64,000 nt of DNA from the NCBI RefSeq assembly GCF_024723735.1, contig NZ_JANQDU010000003.1, positions 558,001-622,000 on the forward strand. Reading direction: 5' to 3'. The position numbers and the translations under genes are program-made. The notes below the pieces were generated by a model. That model did not search any database. It was not told the origin of the DNA and worked only from the letters and a program-made list of their open reading frames with translations. This DNA comes from Frigidibacter sp. ROC022. Its GTDB lineage: Bacteria > Pseudomonadota > Alphaproteobacteria > Rhodobacterales > Rhodobacteraceae. Shown here one piece after another: positions 62,454 to 64,000 of this stretch (the stretch's first letter is position 1; every line of letters begins with the position of its first letter).

Positions 62454-62485
62454 AAAAGGCCCGGCGCCTGGGAGGGCGCCGGGCC
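62454..62485 (-). terminator. Rho-independent terminator of the binding-protein gene
   Basis: An 11-bp perfect GC stem (62458-62468 with 62475-62485) is followed, reading leftwards, by TTTT. It lies 35 nt beyond the stop of the minus-strand gene and also ends the plus-strand hydrolase operon. Confidence 0.85.
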
Positions 62486-62519
62486 GGACCCGGTCAATCC
62501 GGGATTTGCGGACTACTCG

Positions 62520-63620
62520 TTACTCGTCGACGTAGCCGTATTTTCCGTCATGCCAGACATACATGACATAGCCCGGCAGGGTGACGTCGCCCTTCTCGTC
62601 GAACTCCAGGCTGCCCAGCACGGTGTCGAACTGGCCTTCGCTGATCGCCTTCACCACCGGGTCGTAATCGGTGGAGTTGGCGGCGGCTGCCGAGGCGGCC
62701 CAGACCTGGATCGCGCCATAGGTGTAGAGCGCATAGCCCTCGGCGGTCTTGCCCGCCGCCAGCAGCTCGTCCACCACCGGCTTGGCTTCCGGGTTCAGAC
62801 GCGGATCGGGCGAGAAGGTCATCAGCGTGCCTTCGCCGGCGTCACCGGTGATCGCCCAGTATTCGTCGGTGACCAGCGCGTCGCCCGACATCAGGATGGT
62901 GTCCATCCCCTGTTCCTGCATCTGGCGCTTCATCAGGCCGGCTTCGGTGTGGTAGCCGCCGACATAGAGCACATCGACGCCGGCCTGCTTCAGCTTCGAG
63001 ACCAGCGCGGAATAGTCCTTCTCGCCGGCGGTGTAGCTTTCGACCAGGGCCGGGGTGCCGCCCAGGGCCTCGTAGGCGGCCTGGGTCGCGTCGGCTAGAC
63101 CGGCACCATAGGCCGTCTTGTCGTTGATGAAGGCGATTTTCTTGTCGGGGAAGTGATCCATCAGGTACTTCCCGGCCACCAGGCCCTGCTGGTCATCACG
63201 ACCGCAGACCCGGAAGACACCATCGCCAGGGCGTTCGTCGGTGAACTTCGGGTTGGTCGAGGCCGGCGAGATCTGGACGATCAGCTCGTCGGCATAGACC
63301 GCCGAGGCCGGGATCGAGGACCCCGAGCAGAAGTGCCCGGCAACGAAGACGACGCCTTCACCGGCGAACTGGTTCGCCACCGCGACGGCCTGTTTCGGGT
63401 CGCAGGCGTCATCGCCGACGACCAGTTCCAGCATCTCGCCGTTGACGCCGCCATTGGCGTTGATGTCGGCCACGGCCTGCTCGGCGCCGGCCTTCATCTG
63501 CTGCCCGAACGAGGCATATTGCCCGGTCATCGGGCCTGCCACCGCAATCTTGATCTCGGCAAAAGCCGGCGCGGCGAGCAGGGCGCCCAACGCGGCTCCG
63601 GTCAGTAGAACTCTTTTCAT
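62520..63620 (-). CDS. Branched-chain amino acid ABC transporter binding protein (LivJ-like)
   Basis: 366 aa with a signal peptide (VLLTGAALGALLAAPAFA). IKIAVAGPMTGQYASFGQQM and ADINANGGVNGEMLELVVGDDACDP, split here as in Leu/Ile/Val-binding proteins, are clear, and two later cysteines form the expected pair. A DUF6867 fragment lies upstream, which in this order typically ends a liv operon; the permease and ATPase genes are presumably beyond the right edge. A binding role for branched-chain or neutral amino acids is likely. Confidence 0.93.
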   Translation of the reverse strand: MKRVLLTGAALGALLAAPAFAEIKIAVAGPMTGQYASFGQQMKAGAEQAVADINANGGVNGEMLELVVGDDACDPKQAVAVANQFAGEGVVFVAGHFCSGSSIPASAVYADELIVQISPASTNPKFTDERPGDGVFRVCGRDDQQGLVAGKYLMDHFPDKKIAFINDKTAYGAGLADATQAAYEALGGTPALVESYTAGEKDYSALVSKLKQAGVDVLYVGGYHTEAGLMKRQMQEQGMDTILMSGDALVTDEYWAITGDAGEGTLMTFSPDPRLNPEAKPVVDELLAAGKTAEGYALYTYGAIQVWAASAAAANSTDYDPVVKAISEGQFDTVLGSLEFDEKGDVTLPGYVMYVWHDGKYGYVDE

Positions 63621-63774
63621 GTCATCTCCCTTGGCAACACCCTGGTTTTCGAGGCGCGGAACAGGGTGCCGGCTGTTTCCGTGCCACTTGGACGGGCCGT
63701 TTCACGGCTCCTGTCCGGAATGAAAGCGCAAAACGGGGCGGAAGTGAACGCATCCCGCGATGCCATCTGAAACT

Positions 63775-64000
63775 CTATCCTTTCCGACCCCATCCAAGCG
63801 GGCCGATGCGGCGAAATGCAAACCCGTATTGCGAGGCCATCTGCCCGGCGCGGGTGAATTGCCGCGCCAGAATGCCGATCGCCAGGAGAATGACGAAATC
63901 GACGGCGTAATAGTGAAGGCTGACAAGCGTGCCGTCGAAAAGCGCAAAGTGGATGAAACGCACCGCGCAGGACAGAAGCACGATATAGATTGCCAGCCTG
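63775..64000 (-). CDS. DUF6867-like membrane protein, C-terminal part (runs off the window)
   Basis: About 75 codons are visible, ending at 63775. The pattern is VRFIHFALFDGTLVSLHYYAVD, a hydrophobic helix, then FTRAGQMASQYG and GPLGWGRKG. This matches the C-terminus of the small membrane protein that I know beside liv operons in Rhodobacterales (DUF6867). The start lies beyond the edge. The 154 nt between it and the binding-protein gene show no clear signal. Confidence 0.65.
   Translation of the reverse strand, partial: RLAIYIVLLSCAVRFIHFALFDGTLVSLHYYAVDFVILLAIGILARQFTRAGQMASQYGFAFRRIGPLGWGRKG

Overview
The window is GC-rich bacterial chromosome, almost certainly from an alphaproteobacterium of the Rhodobacterales (Rhodobacteraceae/Roseobacter relatives). 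The evidence is a CckA-type hybrid kinase with a CtrA-like site in front of it, a recA promoter with a GAAC-N7-GAAC SOS box, TRAP and TTT transporters, a double cold-shock protein, a DUF6867 fragment next to a Liv-type binding protein, and the intergenic motif CCCCCCGAGGATATTT that I know as recurrent in this order. One tRNA (Pro, TGG) is present. I saw no insertion sequence, prophage, integrase, rRNA or CRISPR array.

Layout. 0-6.3 kb (minus): one operon for a polar amino-acid ABC transporter, a creatininase-like amidohydrolase, a class III aminotransferase, a BKACE enzyme and a GNAT fragment, facing a LysR regulator (6.4-7.4 kb) with a palindrome over its start codon. 7.4-8.6 kb: hydrolase-OsmC fusion. 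8.7-13.1 kb: RND efflux pair with a small DUF2892 protein. 13.3-21.4 kb (minus): a Na+-NQR-type operon, pentaheme cytochrome-nqrABCDEF-apbE-nqrM-CBS protein, whose NqrB is short and lacks the covalent-FMN motif. 22.0-30.4 kb: three divergent adenylate-forming enzymes, an outer-membrane barrel and a TTT transporter (TctC plus a TctA-TctB fusion). 30.4-32.0 kb: a coupled operon of an ECF sigma factor, a cupredoxin and a small exported protein.

32.2-43.2 kb: RbsD/FucU protein and ribokinase, an ABM monooxygenase, an RsmB-like methyltransferase, cckA, recA, alaS, DUF1330, DUF6314 and bioY. 43.2-50.8 kb: a P450, then dctBD and the TRAP operon dctPQM; this DctD lacks the GAFTGA loop and Walker A, and tandem DctD-like sites precede dctP. 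50.9-58.7 kb: cupin, trpE, ppiD, an aminotransferase, xanthine phosphoribosyltransferase, a LysE exporter, fabI and pdxH. 58.8-62.4 kb: double cold-shock protein, DUF192, tRNA-Pro, then a compact P450-acyl carrier protein-alpha/beta-hydrolase operon. 62.5-64 kb: a Liv-type binding protein and a DUF6867 fragment.

The best candidates for something undescribed are (1) the NQR-like complex that keeps NqrC, NqrD, NqrE and NqrF cofactor sites but has lost the NqrB flavin site and gained a pentaheme cytochrome; (2) the adenylation-enzyme/barrel/TTT locus; (3) the short P450-ACP-hydrolase operon beside tRNA-Pro; and (4) the sigma-54-independent-looking DctBD control of a TRAP operon. Functions beyond family assignment are inference from gene context.
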